DNA of 64,000 nucleotides from Stutzerimonas nosocomialis (GTDB lineage Bacteria; Pseudomonadota; Gammaproteobacteria; Pseudomonadales; Pseudomonadaceae), in the NCBI RefSeq assembly GCF_005876855.1, contig NZ_QLAE01000003.1, positions 153,232-217,231 of the forward strand, in the 5' to 3' direction. The translations under genes were made by a program, and so were the position numbers. Positions 9,242-19,108 of this stretch are shown one piece after another. The notes under the pieces are model-generated. The model did not search any database and had not been told where the DNA came from. It was given only the letters and a program-made list of their open reading frames with translations. Positions within the stretch are counted from its first letter, which is position 1; the number at the start of each line of letters is the position of its first letter.

Positions 9242-10987
9242 TTGGACGTCGGCAACATCAACCACCTGTTTCTTATCGGTGCCCTGTTGGTTGCTGCAAG
9301 CATTCTGATGAGCTCGCTGTCGACCCGCCTCGGCGTACCGATCCTGGTGATCTTCCTCGCGGTCGGCATGTTCGCCGGTGTCGACGGCGTCGGCGGCATC
9401 GTCTTCGACGACTACCACCTGGCCTTCATCATCAGCAACCTGGCGCTGGCCGTCATCCTGCTCGACGGCGGCATGCGTACCCGCAAGGCCACCTTCCGCG
9501 TCGCCCTCTGGCCGTCGATGTCGCTCGCCACCGTGGGGGTGGCGATCACCGCCGGGCTGACCGGCGTCGCCGCCGCCTGGCTGTTCGACCTCAGGCTGAT
9601 CGAAGGGCTGCTGATCGGCGCCATCGTCGGCTCCACCGACGCGGCCGTGGTCTTCAACCTGCTCAACGGCAAGGGATTGAACGAGCGGGTCGGCTCGACC
9701 CTGGAGATCGAGTCGGGCAGCAACGACCCGATGGCGATGTTCCTCACCGTCACCCTGATCGGCATGATCGCCTCGGGCCACACCAGCTTCAGCTGGTCGG
9801 TCTTCCTCAGTCTGTTCCAGCAGTTCGGCATCGGCATCGTGCTGGGCCTGATCGGCGGCTGGCTGCTGCTCAAGCTGATCAACCGGCTGGACGTGGCCGA
9901 CGGCCTCTACCCGCTGTTGGCCGTCAGTGGCGGCATCATGATCTACGCGCTGTCCGGCGCGGTGGGCGGCAGCGGTATCCTCGCGGTCTACGTCTGCGGC
10001 CTGCTGCTGGGCAACCGGCCGATCCGCAACCGCCACGGCATCCTGCACATGTTCGACGGCCTGGCCTGGCTCAGCCAGATCGGCATGTTCCTCGTGCTCG
10101 GCCTGTTGCTGACGCCCAGCGATCTGCTGCCCATCGCGGTGCCGGCGCTGCTGCTGTCGCTGTGGATGATCTTCTTCGCCAGGCCCCTGTCGGTGTTCAT
10201 CGGCCTGCTGCCGTTTCGCGGCTTCAACCTGCGCGAACGTGCGTTCATTTCCTGGATCGGGCTGCGCGGCGCGGTGCCGGTGATCCTCGCGGTGTTCCCG
10301 CTGATGGCGGGCCTGGAACACGCGCAACTGTTCTTCAACGTCGCCTTCTTCATCGTGCTGGTCTCGCTGCTGCTGCAGGGCACGACCCTCGGCTGGGCGG
10401 CGCGCAAGGCGAAGGTCGAGGTCCCGCCCTCGCCGATGCCGATCTCGCGCACCGGCCTGCAGGTGCACACCACCAGCCAGTGGGAGCTGTTCATCTACCG
10501 CCTCAGTGCCAGCAAATGGTGCGTCGGCGCGGCCCTGCGCGAACTGAAGATGCCGCCCGGCACCCGCATCGCCGCCCTGTTTCGCGGGCAGGACCTGCTG
10601 CACCCCTCCGGCAGCACCCGCCTGCAGGTCAACGACATTCTCTGCGTGATCGGTCACGAAGCCGACCTGCCCGCCCTGGGCAAGCTGTTCAGCCAGGCCC
10701 CGATCCGTGGCCAGGACATGCGCTTTTTCGGTGACTTCATTCTCGAGGGCGAGGCCGAGCTCGGCGCCATCGCCGCACTGTACGGGCTCAAGCTCGACGA
10801 CGCCGACGGCAGCCAGTCGATCGGTACCTTCCTCACCCGTCGCCTGGGCGGCCAGCCGGTGGTGGGCGACCACATCGACTGGAACGGCCTGACCTGGACG
10901 GTCGCCACGATGGAGGGTGGAGAGGTGCGCAAGGTCGGCCTGAAGTTCCCCGAAGGCAGCAAACCCGGCCCCACCCTGATGTTCTAG
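9242..10987 (+). CDS. cvrA: Potassium/proton antiporter CvrA (NhaP2 family)
   Basis: Inner-membrane CPA1-type K+(Na+)/H+ antiporter that lets the cell shed potassium and balance pH and osmotic state. The 581-residue protein has about twelve hydrophobic segments through residue 390, including [13 protein letters not shown] and ESGSNDPMA, which hold the ion-binding aspartates of the family. A TrkA-C (RCK_C) regulatory domain follows at about residues 405-485 and a transporter-associated domain to the end. The start is TTG at 9242, with GGAGA a few bases upstream; the protein homology begins there ([15 protein letters not shown]). Backbone gene, single transcription unit. Confidence 0.92.
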   Translation: MDVGNINHLFLIGALLVAASILMSSLSTRLGVPILVIFLAVGMFAGVDGVGGIVFDDYHLAFIISNLALAVILLDGGMRTRKATFRVALWPSMSLATVGVAITAGLTGVAAAWLFDLRLIEGLLIGAIVGSTDAAVVFNLLNGKGLNERVGSTLEIESGSNDPMAMFLTVTLIGMIASGHTSFSWSVFLSLFQQFGIGIVLGLIGGWLLLKLINRLDVADGLYPLLAVSGGIMIYALSGAVGGSGILAVYVCGLLLGNRPIRNRHGILHMFDGLAWLSQIGMFLVLGLLLTPSDLLPIAVPALLLSLWMIFFARPLSVFIGLLPFRGFNLRERAFISWIGLRGAVPVILAVFPLMAGLEHAQLFFNVAFFIVLVSLLLQGTTLGWAARKAKVEVPPSPMPISRTGLQVHTTSQWELFIYRLSASKWCVGAALRELKMPPGTRIAALFRGQDLLHPSGSTRLQVNDILCVIGHEADLPALGKLFSQAPIRGQDMRFFGDFILEGEAELGAIAALYGLKLDDADGSQSIGTFLTRRLGGQPVVGDHIDWNGLTWTVATMEGGEVRKVGLKFPEGSKPGPTLMF

Positions 10988-10996
10988 CGGGAGAAC

Positions 10997-11065
10997 GCGA
11001 GCCACCGCGCAGTTTCGCAAGCCGGGCCGAAGACCGTTCGACGCCTTCGGCACCGCGCGGCTCGC
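10997..11065 (+). terminator. Nested stem-loop after cvrA
   Basis: An outer interrupted stem (GCGAGCC plus CGCGC at 10997-11010 against GCGCG plus GCTCGC at 11055-11065) encloses a perfect inner stem, GCCGAAG (11026-11032) with CTTCGGC (11045-11051). It starts ten bases after the cvrA stop. No T-run follows, so it may be a Rho-dependent or processing signal, or part of the mscK leader described separately. Confidence 0.5.
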
Positions 11066-11113
11066 TAGCCCTTCAAAGCGTAGGTAGACTTCGGCCTTTT
11101 CTTTCTGCCGAAG
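11026..11113 (+). promoter_or_regulatory. mscK leader with four complementary 7-mers
   Basis: GCCGAAG occurs at 11026-11032 and 11107-11113, and its reverse complement CTTCGGC at 11045-11051 and 11089-11095. The RNA can therefore pair 1 with 2 and 3 with 4, or 1 with 3 and 2 with 4. The last copy ends five bases before the mscK ATG (11119) and contains the only Shine-Dalgarno-like GAAG. Pairing of that copy would hide the ribosome-binding site. No ligand or regulator is suggested by the sequence. Confidence 0.4.
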
Positions 11114-11118
11114 CGCCT

Positions 11119-14100
11119 ATGCACTCCTTGCACAGATTCCTGACGGCGAGCCTCTTCGCCCTCCTCCTCCCCTTCAGCGTCGCCCAGGCCGCCCCCGACT
11201 CGGCCTCCACCGCCCCGGCCGAAGCCGAACAGAAGCCGACCCAGAGCGCCGCGGAACAGGCCCAGCGGCTCAACGAGCAGGCCGCCGCGAACACCAAGCG
11301 CCTGGCGGACCTCAAGCAGCAGCTGGCCGGCGCGCCCAAGCAGATCAACGACGCCCAGCGCGAGCTGGCCAAGCTCAGGAGCACGCCGCCGACCGACGTC
11401 GCCGGACGCTACGCCCGGCAGAGCGCCCAGGCGATCGAACAGCGGATGACCGAGCTGCTCGAACAGCTGGCCGACATGCAGAAGGCCTTCGCCAGCGCCA
11501 ACAGCCTGATCATCAGCGCCCAGACGCGCCCCGAACGCGCGCAGTCGGAAATCAGCACCAGCCAATCGCGCATCCAGGAAGTCAACGCCCTGCTCAAGAC
11601 GGGGCGAGAGTCCGGCAAGCCCATCACGGGCGAGCGCCGCGCCCAACTGACCGCCGAACTGGCCGCGCTCAACGCGCTGATCGAACTCCGCCGGGAGGAG
11701 CTGGGCGGCAACAGCCTGCTGCAGGACCTGGGCAATGCACAGCGCGACCTGCTGGCCGAGCGCATCGCCCGTACCGAGCAGGAAACCGAGGCGCTGCAAT
11801 CGCTGATCAACGACAAGCGCCGCGAAGAGTCGGAGCAGACCGTCGCCGAGCTGTCGCGTAAGGCCCAGCTCGCCGGCTCCGACAAGCTGGTCGCCGCCGA
11901 GAGCGCGGAGAACCTTAAGCTTTCCGACTACCTGCTGCGCGCCACCGAGCGGCACAACAAACTGACCCAGCAGAACCTGCAGACCCGCCAGCAGCTCGAC
12001 AACCTCAAACAGGCCGACCAGGCGCTCGAAGAACAGATCGCCGTGCTCGAAGGCAGCCTGCTGCTCTCGAAGATCCTCTACCAGCAGAAGCAGGCGCTGC
12101 CCCAGATCAGCATGGACAACAACCTGGCCGACGAGATCGCCGATATCCGGCTGTATCAGTTCGAGCTGAACAAGCGCCGCGAAGCCAATGCCGACCCGCA
12201 GACGTACGTCGATCAGCTGCTCGCGAACCAGCCGTCCGAAGACGTGACACCGGAACTACGCAAGACCCTGCTGGACCTGATGACCACCCGCGCGTCCCTG
12301 CTCGACCGGCTCAACCGCGAGCTGAACGCGATGCTCAACCAGTCCATCACGCTGCAGCTCAACCAGCGCCAGCTGCAGCAGACGGCACAGACCCTGCGCG
12401 ACACGCTCGACGAGCAGATGTTCTGGATCCCGAGCAACAAGCCGCTGGACCTGTCCTGGCTCAACAGCGTGCCCCGACTGCTGGAAGCCCAGATCAACGC
12501 GATGCCCTGGACCTCGGTGCTGGTGGAACTGGCCGCCGGTCTGCTCGAGCGCCCGCTGTTCTTCCTGCCCCTGCTGCTGCTCATCGCCGCGCTGCTCTGG
12601 CGCCGCCAGGCCATCGAGGACAAGCTCGACGCGATGGGGCGCGACATCGGCCACTTCCGCAAGGACAGCCAGCTGCACACCCCGCTGGCATTGCTGCTCA
12701 ACCTGCTGCTGGCACTGCCCGGCGCGCTGTTCCTCGCGCTCTGCGGCTACGTCCTGCAGATGGACGCCCGGGGTCAGAACTACAGCCTGGGCGCATCGCT
12801 GTACGAGGTCGCGCAAGCCTGGCTGGTGTTCTATGCCGCCTATCGCATGCTGTCGCCCGGCCGCATCGCCGAGACGCACTTCCGCTGGTCCAAACCGCAG
12901 GTCGCGTTTCTGCGCAACCAGGTGCGCCGCCTGGGCCTGATCGTCATGGCGCTGGTCGCCGTGGTGGCGATCGCCGAGCACCAGCCCGCGGCCCTGGCCG
13001 ATGACGTCATCGGCATCGTGGTGGTGATGACCTGCTTCGGCCTGATGAGCTGGCGCCTGATGCAGTTGCTGCTCAAGGGTCCGTCCAGCGAGAACGCGCC
13101 ACCGGTGCGGATGCTCATCGGCCTGCTGTTCAGCGTCCTGCCGCTGGTGCTGATGGTCGCGGTCGGGTTCGGTTATTACTACACGGCGCTGAAACTGACC
13201 GACCGCCTGATCGACACCCTTTACCTGCTGATGATCTGGATCGTCCTCGAGGCGGCCCTGATACGCGCCCTGACGGTCGCGGCCAGGCGCCTGGCCTACC
13301 AGCGCGCGATGGCCAGCCGCCAGGCGCAGGACGAGGACAAGGGCGAACTCGGCGACGTCCCGCGCGAAACCGGCATGGACATCGAGCAGGTCAACCAGCA
13401 GTCGCTGCGCCTCACCCGGCTGGCGATGTTCGGCCTGTTCCTGATCGCCCTGTACTGGGTCTGGTCGGACCTGATCTCGGTGATCTCCTACCTCGATAAC
13501 GTCACGCTCTACGAATTCACCAGCGGCACCGGCGACACCGCCACCTCGTCGCAGATCAGCCTGAGCGACCTGCTCGGGGCGCTGGTGATCCTCGGCATCA
13601 CCGTGGTGCTGGCCGGCAACCTGCCGGGCCTGCTGGAAGTCCTGGTGCTGTCGCGCATGCGCCTGGCCCAGGGCAGCGCCTATGCGACCACCACGCTGCT
13701 CTCCTATGCCCTGGCCGGCATCGGCCTGGTCTCGACCCTGTCGACCCTCGGCGTGAGCTGGGACAAGCTGCAATGGCTGGTTGCCGCACTGTCGGTGGGC
13801 CTGGGTTTCGGTCTGCAGGAAATCTTCGCCAACTTCATTTCCGGCCTGATCATCCTGTTCGAGCGGCCCGTGCGGATCGGGGACGTGGTCACCATCGGCA
13901 ACCTGTCCGGCACCGTCAGCCGGATCCGCATCCGCGCGACCACCATCACCGACTTCGACCGCAAGGACATCATCGTCCCGAACAAGACCTTCATCACCGG
14001 CCAGCTGATCAACTGGTCGCTGAGCGACACGGTCACCCGGGTCACCATCAAGGTCGGCGTCGCCTACGGCTCGGACCTGGACCTGGTGAAGAAAGTCCTG

Positions 14101-14415
14101 CACCAGGCCGCGCAAGACAATCCAAGGGTGCTCAAGGATCCGGAGCCACTGGTGTTCTTCCTCAACTTCGGCGAAAGCACCCTGGATCACGAGCTGCGCA
14201 TCCACGTACGGGATCTGGGCGACCGCAACCCAGCCACCGACGAGATCAACCGCTACATCGATCGTGAATTCAACCGGCTCGGCATCAGCATCGCGTTCCG
14301 CCAGGTGGATGTTTTCCTCAAGAACGTCGACGGCAAGCAGTTGCAGCTTGGCCAGCCCGCCGACACGGACGAGAAACCCGACCGGTCGGCACCGGCAGCC
14401 GGCGATCAGGCCTGA
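11119..14415 (+). CDS. mscK: Large mechanosensitive channel, MscK type
   Basis: A 1098-residue inner-membrane channel of the MscS superfamily, close in size to E. coli MscK (KefA), which opens under membrane tension and is sensitive to external potassium. A Sec signal peptide (MHSLHRFLTASLFALLLPFS, cleavage near AQA/A, residue 24) is followed by a long periplasmic coiled-coil region (about 35-480), about ten transmembrane helices, and the MscS core at about residues 880-1080 (GLGFGLQEIFANFISGL, then ILFERPVRIGD and IIVPNKTFITG). The ATG has only a weak ribosome-binding site, which lies in a possible hairpin. It stands beside the potassium antiporter gene, which fits a shared osmotic role. Confidence 0.93.
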   Translation: MHSLHRFLTASLFALLLPFSVAQAAPDSASTAPAEAEQKPTQSAAEQAQRLNEQAAANTKRLADLKQQLAGAPKQINDAQRELAKLRSTPPTDVAGRYARQSAQAIEQRMTELLEQLADMQKAFASANSLIISAQTRPERAQSEISTSQSRIQEVNALLKTGRESGKPITGERRAQLTAELAALNALIELRREELGGNSLLQDLGNAQRDLLAERIARTEQETEALQSLINDKRREESEQTVAELSRKAQLAGSDKLVAAESAENLKLSDYLLRATERHNKLTQQNLQTRQQLDNLKQADQALEEQIAVLEGSLLLSKILYQQKQALPQISMDNNLADEIADIRLYQFELNKRREANADPQTYVDQLLANQPSEDVTPELRKTLLDLMTTRASLLDRLNRELNAMLNQSITLQLNQRQLQQTAQTLRDTLDEQMFWIPSNKPLDLSWLNSVPRLLEAQINAMPWTSVLVELAAGLLERPLFFLPLLLLIAALLWRRQAIEDKLDAMGRDIGHFRKDSQLHTPLALLLNLLLALPGALFLALCGYVLQMDARGQNYSLGASLYEVAQAWLVFYAAYRMLSPGRIAETHFRWSKPQVAFLRNQVRRLGLIVMALVAVVAIAEHQPAALADDVIGIVVVMTCFGLMSWRLMQLLLKGPSSENAPPVRMLIGLLFSVLPLVLMVAVGFGYYYTALKLTDRLIDTLYLLMIWIVLEAALIRALTVAARRLAYQRAMASRQAQDEDKGELGDVPRETGMDIEQVNQQSLRLTRLAMFGLFLIALYWVWSDLISVISYLDNVTLYEFTSGTGDTATSSQISLSDLLGALVILGITVVLAGNLPGLLEVLVLSRMRLAQGSAYATTTLLSYALAGIGLVSTLSTLGVSWDKLQWLVAALSVGLGFGLQEIFANFISGLIILFERPVRIGDVVTIGNLSGTVSRIRIRATTITDFDRKDIIVPNKTFITGQLINWSLSDTVTRVTIKVGVAYGSDLDLVKKVLHQAAQDNPRVLKDPEPLVFFLNFGESTLDHELRIHVRDLGDRNPATDEINRYIDREFNRLGISIAFRQVDVFLKNVDGKQLQLGQPADTDEKPDRSAPAAGDQA

Positions 14416-14452
14416 GGAACGCAGCCAACCCCAGGGCCTCCAACCTCGAAAG

Positions 14453-14473
14453 CGCCCGGCGTGACGCCGGGCG
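14453..14473 (+). terminator. Hairpin between mscK and selO
   Basis: CGCCCGGCG (14453-14461) and CGCCGGGCG (14465-14473) form a perfect nine-base stem with a TGA loop, 38 bases after the mscK stop and 35 bases before the selO start. There is no T-tract, so termination is likely partial at best. Confidence 0.5.
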
Positions 14474-14489
14474 TGCCAGAATGCCCTGA

Positions 14490-15962
<1,473 letters not shown>

Positions 15963-15970
15963 GCCACCGC

Positions 15971-16096
15971 TGCGCAAGAACCTGCGCACCGTAACGTCGG
16001 CCGGGCGCCCGCAGAACGTCTGCAGCGCTAGTGCCGCGGCCCTCCTGGCCTGATTGCGCCAGTTGTTGCACAGGGGTGCGCAAGAACTGGCGCAAC
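15971..16096. promoter_or_regulatory. Repeated enhancer-like elements upstream of hcp
   Basis: Two 20-base elements, TGCGCAAGAACCTGCGCACC (15971-15990) and TGCGCAAGAACTGGCGCAAC (16077-16096), match at 17 of 20 positions and start 106 bases apart. The second is the right half of a perfect 11-base inverted repeat, TTGCGCCAGTT at 16054-16064 with AACTGGCGCAA at 16085-16095. They lie about 110-230 bases before the expected transcription start of the sigma-54 promoter of hcp, where enhancer-binding activators normally bind. Confidence 0.55.
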
Positions 16097-16179
16097 TTTC
16101 TGTGACGCCTTCCGCAAGCGCTTGTCTGCGGCGCCTCTCTTAATAGCTAACCTACTGATTTAATTGATTTTTCACAGAG

Positions 16180-16195
16180 TGGCACGTCCCTTGTA
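16180..16195 (+). promoter_or_regulatory. Sigma-54 (-24/-12) promoter of hcp
   Basis: TGGCAC (16180-16185), five bases, then TTGTA (16191-16195). The GG at 16181-16182 and GT at 16193-16194 are exactly ten bases apart, matching the TGGCAC-N5-TTGCA consensus at all but one base. The expected start of transcription is near 16206, leaving a leader of about 35 bases with AAGGAGAG before the hcp ATG. Confidence 0.8.
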
Positions 16196-16241
16196 ATGAC
16201 TTGTCCGCCATCCGGCATTCAACAAGGCAAGGAGAGCGCTC

Positions 16242-16760
16242 ATGCCAACACCCGCGTATATGTCCCTCGAAGGCACCAAGCAAGGCCTGATCACCGCCGG
16301 TACTTTCACCGAGGACTCGGTAGGCAATATTTTCCAGGAAGGCCACGAAGACCAGATCCTGGTTCAGGCATTCAACCACCAGGTCATCATCCCGCGTGAC
16401 CCACAGTCCGGCCAGCCCACCGGCCAGCGCGTTCACAAGCCGCTGATGATCACCAAGGTTTTCGACAAGTCGTCGCCGCTGATCTTCAACGCCCTGACCT
16501 CCGGCGAGCGCCTGTCCAAGTGCCGCCTGGAGTGGTACCGCACCTCCTCCACCGGTACCCAGGAGCACTACTTCACCATCGAGCTGGAAGACGCCGTGAT
16601 CGTCGACGTGCAGTCGCGCATGCCGAACTGCCAGGACCCGAACATGTCCCACTTCACCCACCTCGAAGACGTCTACTTCACCTACCGCAAGATCGTCTGG
16701 ACCCACGAAGTCTCCGGTACTTCCGGCTCCGACGACTGGCGCACCCCGATCTCGGCCTAA
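16242..16760 (+). CDS. hcp: Type VI secretion tube protein Hcp
   Basis: Hcp forms the hexameric rings that stack into the inner tube of the type VI secretion machine and is itself exported. The 172-residue protein has the typical Hcp1-family features: MPTPAYMSLEGTKQGLITAG at the start, the conserved FNHQVIIPRDPQSGQPTGQR loop, and YFTIELEDAVIVDVQSRMP. It has no signal peptide, as expected. A strong AAGGAGAG ribosome-binding site precedes the ATG. No structural type VI genes (tssB/C, clpV) are present in the window, so this is an orphan hcp-vgrG locus working with a machine encoded elsewhere. Confidence 0.96.
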   Translation: MPTPAYMSLEGTKQGLITAGTFTEDSVGNIFQEGHEDQILVQAFNHQVIIPRDPQSGQPTGQRVHKPLMITKVFDKSSPLIFNALTSGERLSKCRLEWYRTSSTGTQEHYFTIELEDAVIVDVQSRMPNCQDPNMSHFTHLEDVYFTYRKIVWTHEVSGTSGSDDWRTPISA

Positions 16761-16793
16761 GCCCGGATCGGCCGCACGGACATCGGTAGTCAC

Positions 16794-16819
16794 CATCGGC
16801 CAGGTTTACCTGGCCGATG
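16794..16819 (+). terminator. Strong hairpin after hcp
   Basis: CATCGGCCAGG (16794-16804) and CCTGGCCGATG (16809-16819) form a perfect 11-base stem with a TTTA loop, followed by CGTTTCT. It is a partial terminator or 3'-stabilising structure between hcp and vgrG that would keep hcp mRNA in excess over vgrG. Confidence 0.7.
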
Positions 16820-16941
16820 CGTTTCTGGCCGACGCATTCGGCAAATACCGCAGTGCTTCACACGGCCGCTTCGCCAGACAGGCGAAAATGATCACCCGAT
16901 TTCCGCGGACCGTCCTCTTGGGCCGATCCGCTCTACGGCAG

Positions 16942-17016
16942 GCATGGCAACCATGCGATGCCGCCTTGCGGACCCTCCTGGGTCCGCCGCCATGGACTGG
17001 TTACAGAGGGACAGGG
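16942..17016 (+). promoter_or_regulatory. Structured vgrG leader with GGA motifs
   Basis: Two perfect hairpins precede vgrG: GCATGG (16942-16947) with CCATGC (16951-16956), and GCGGACCC (16968-16975) with GGGTCCGC (16980-16987). They are followed by three GGA triplets, two of them in the ribosome-binding region AGAGGGACAGGGA. Such GGA-rich leaders are typical RsmA/CsrA targets, and type VI genes in pseudomonads are known Rsm targets; binding here is inferred only. Confidence 0.35.
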
Positions 17017-17017
17017 A

Positions 17018-19108
17018 ATGTTCAACCCGGCCAACGACACCCATTTCAGCCTCGCCATCGAAGGCATCGCACACGACCTGCAGGTGCTCGCGTTCACGGG
17101 GCGGGAAGCGCTCTCGCAGCCCTTCGCCTTCGAGCTCGAACTGGTCAGCGAACGCCCTGATCTCGATCTCGAAGCCCTGCTGCACCAGCCCGCCTTCCTC
17201 GCCCTCTCGCCGGCCGGCAACGGCATCCATGGTCTGATCTACCGCGTCGCCCAGGGCGATTCGGGCAAGCGCCTGACCCGCTATCACATCACCCTGCGCC
17301 CGCAGCTGGCCTACCTGGCTCACCGCACCAACCAGCGCATCTTCCAGCACCTGACGGTGGAGAAGATCATCAGTCAGGTACTCGAAGAGCATGGCATCCA
17401 GGCCAATGCCTTCCGCTTCGGCTTCGGCTCGGTCTACCCCGAGCGCGACTACTGCGTGCAGTACGACGAGAGCGACCTGCACTTCATCCAGCGCCTGTGC
17501 GAGGAGGAAGGCATTCACTACCACTTCCAGCACAGCACCGCGGGCCATGTGCTGATCTTCGGCGACGACCAGACGGGCTTCCCGAAGCTCTCACCGGTGG
17601 CCTATCAGCAGAACTCCGGGCTGGTGGCCGACCAGCCGGTGGTCAAGCGCTTCGCCCTGCGGGTCGAGACCCGCGCCAGCCGCGTCACCCGCCGCGACTA
17701 CGACTTCGAGAAACCGCGCCTGACCCTGGAAGGCGCCTTTCAGAGCGAATTCCAGCCGGACCTGGAAGACTACGACTACCCCGGCCGCTTCACCGACCGC
17801 GCCCGCGGCAAGCACCTGTCCCAACGCGCCCTGGAACGCCACCGCAGCGACTTCGAGCTGGCCGAAGGCGAGAGCGACCAGCCGCAGCTGGTCACCGGCC
17901 ACTTCCTCGCCTTGACCGAACACCCGCGCGGCGACTGGAACCAGCTCTGGCTGCTGAACGAGATCCTCCACGAAGGCAAACAGCCGCAGGTGCTGGAGGA
18001 GTCGGTGACGAGCGATAGCCTCGCCCGTGACGGCTTTACCCAGGGCTACCGCAACCACTTCACCGCCACGCCTTGGGACATCCCCTTCCGCCCGGCCCTG
18101 AACCACCCCAAACCCAAGGTGCTCGGCAGCCAGACCGCCGTCGTTACCGGCCCGGCCGGTGAAGAAATCCACTGCGACCAGTACGGCCGCGTGAAGGTCC
18201 AGTTCCACTGGGACCGCGACGGCCAGGCCGACGACAAGACCAGCTGCTGGCTGCGTGTCAGTTCGAGCTGGGCGGGTGATCGCTACGGCGGCATCGCCAT
18301 CCCGCGGGTCGGCATGGAAGTGCTGGTCACCTTCCTCGAAGGCGACCCCGACCAGCCCCTGGTCACCGGCTGCCTGTACCACAAGGAACATGTCGTCCCC
18401 TACGACCTGCCCGCCAACAAGACCCGCAGTGTCTTCAAGACCCTGAGCTCCCCCGGCGGTGGCGGCTACAACGAACTGCGCATCGAAGACCGCAAAGGCG
18501 CCGAGCAGATCTACGTCCACGCCCAGCGCGACTGGGACGAAAACATCGAGCACGACCAGAAGATCCGCGTCGGCCACGAACGCCACGACACCGTCGAGGC
18601 CAACGCCTACAGCGAATTTCGCGCCGAAGAACACCGCACCACCCACGCCGACCGCAAGACCGAAATCCGCGCCAACGACCACCTCACCGTGGGCAACAAC
18701 CAGCACGTGAAGATCGGCACCGGACAGTTCGTCGAGGCGGGCAATGAAATTCACCTCTCCAGCGGCCTGAAAGTCGTCCTCGAAGCGGGCAGCGAGCTCA
18801 CCTTCAAAGCCGCCGGCAGCTTCATCAAACTCGACGCAAGCGGCATCACGATGGTCGGCCCGGTAATCAAGATGAACTCGGGTGGAAGTCTGGGGAACGG
18901 GTCGGGCGCGGCGCCCATCTCCCCGACATTGCCCAAGCCTGCCGATACCGCACCAGTAGGCGAGAAAACCGGCACTGCCAATCTCAACCAGTTGCCGGCT
19001 CCAACTGAAAAAGGGGCCACGGGGCCGCAACAATTGATCGTGGACGTCTGGGGTGACCCAGAACAAGGCGGGCAGGTTGAACTGCTCGACCCAGAGGAGG
19101 ACGCATGA
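17018..19108 (+). CDS. vgrG: Type VI secretion spike protein VgrG
   Basis: VgrG trimers form the spike that caps the Hcp tube and carries effectors. The 696-residue protein begins MFNPANDTHFSLAIEGIAHD and has the gp27-like domain (ERDYCVQYDESDLHFIQRLC, EEGIHYHFQHS) and then the gp5-like OB fold (about residues 390-470: GEEIHCDQYGRVKVQFHWD, SCWLRVSSSWAG) and the beta-helix. The C-terminus has a short Pro-rich tail ending LLDPEEDA rather than a fused toxin. The ATG at 17018 follows AGGGACAGGGA; 20 further in-frame codons upstream lack homology. Its ATGA overlap with the next gene marks that gene as its cargo. Confidence 0.95.
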   Translation: MFNPANDTHFSLAIEGIAHDLQVLAFTGREALSQPFAFELELVSERPDLDLEALLHQPAFLALSPAGNGIHGLIYRVAQGDSGKRLTRYHITLRPQLAYLAHRTNQRIFQHLTVEKIISQVLEEHGIQANAFRFGFGSVYPERDYCVQYDESDLHFIQRLCEEEGIHYHFQHSTAGHVLIFGDDQTGFPKLSPVAYQQNSGLVADQPVVKRFALRVETRASRVTRRDYDFEKPRLTLEGAFQSEFQPDLEDYDYPGRFTDRARGKHLSQRALERHRSDFELAEGESDQPQLVTGHFLALTEHPRGDWNQLWLLNEILHEGKQPQVLEESVTSDSLARDGFTQGYRNHFTATPWDIPFRPALNHPKPKVLGSQTAVVTGPAGEEIHCDQYGRVKVQFHWDRDGQADDKTSCWLRVSSSWAGDRYGGIAIPRVGMEVLVTFLEGDPDQPLVTGCLYHKEHVVPYDLPANKTRSVFKTLSSPGGGGYNELRIEDRKGAEQIYVHAQRDWDENIEHDQKIRVGHERHDTVEANAYSEFRAEEHRTTHADRKTEIRANDHLTVGNNQHVKIGTGQFVEAGNEIHLSSGLKVVLEAGSELTFKAAGSFIKLDASGITMVGPVIKMNSGGSLGNGSGAAPISPTLPKPADTAPVGEKTGTANLNQLPAPTEKGATGPQQLIVDVWGDPEQGGQVELLDPEEDA

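Noticed and set aside
9176-11053. 625-codon minus-strand frame opposite cvrA
   Set aside because: Gln/Asp/His-rich antisense translation over a well-supported antiporter gene.
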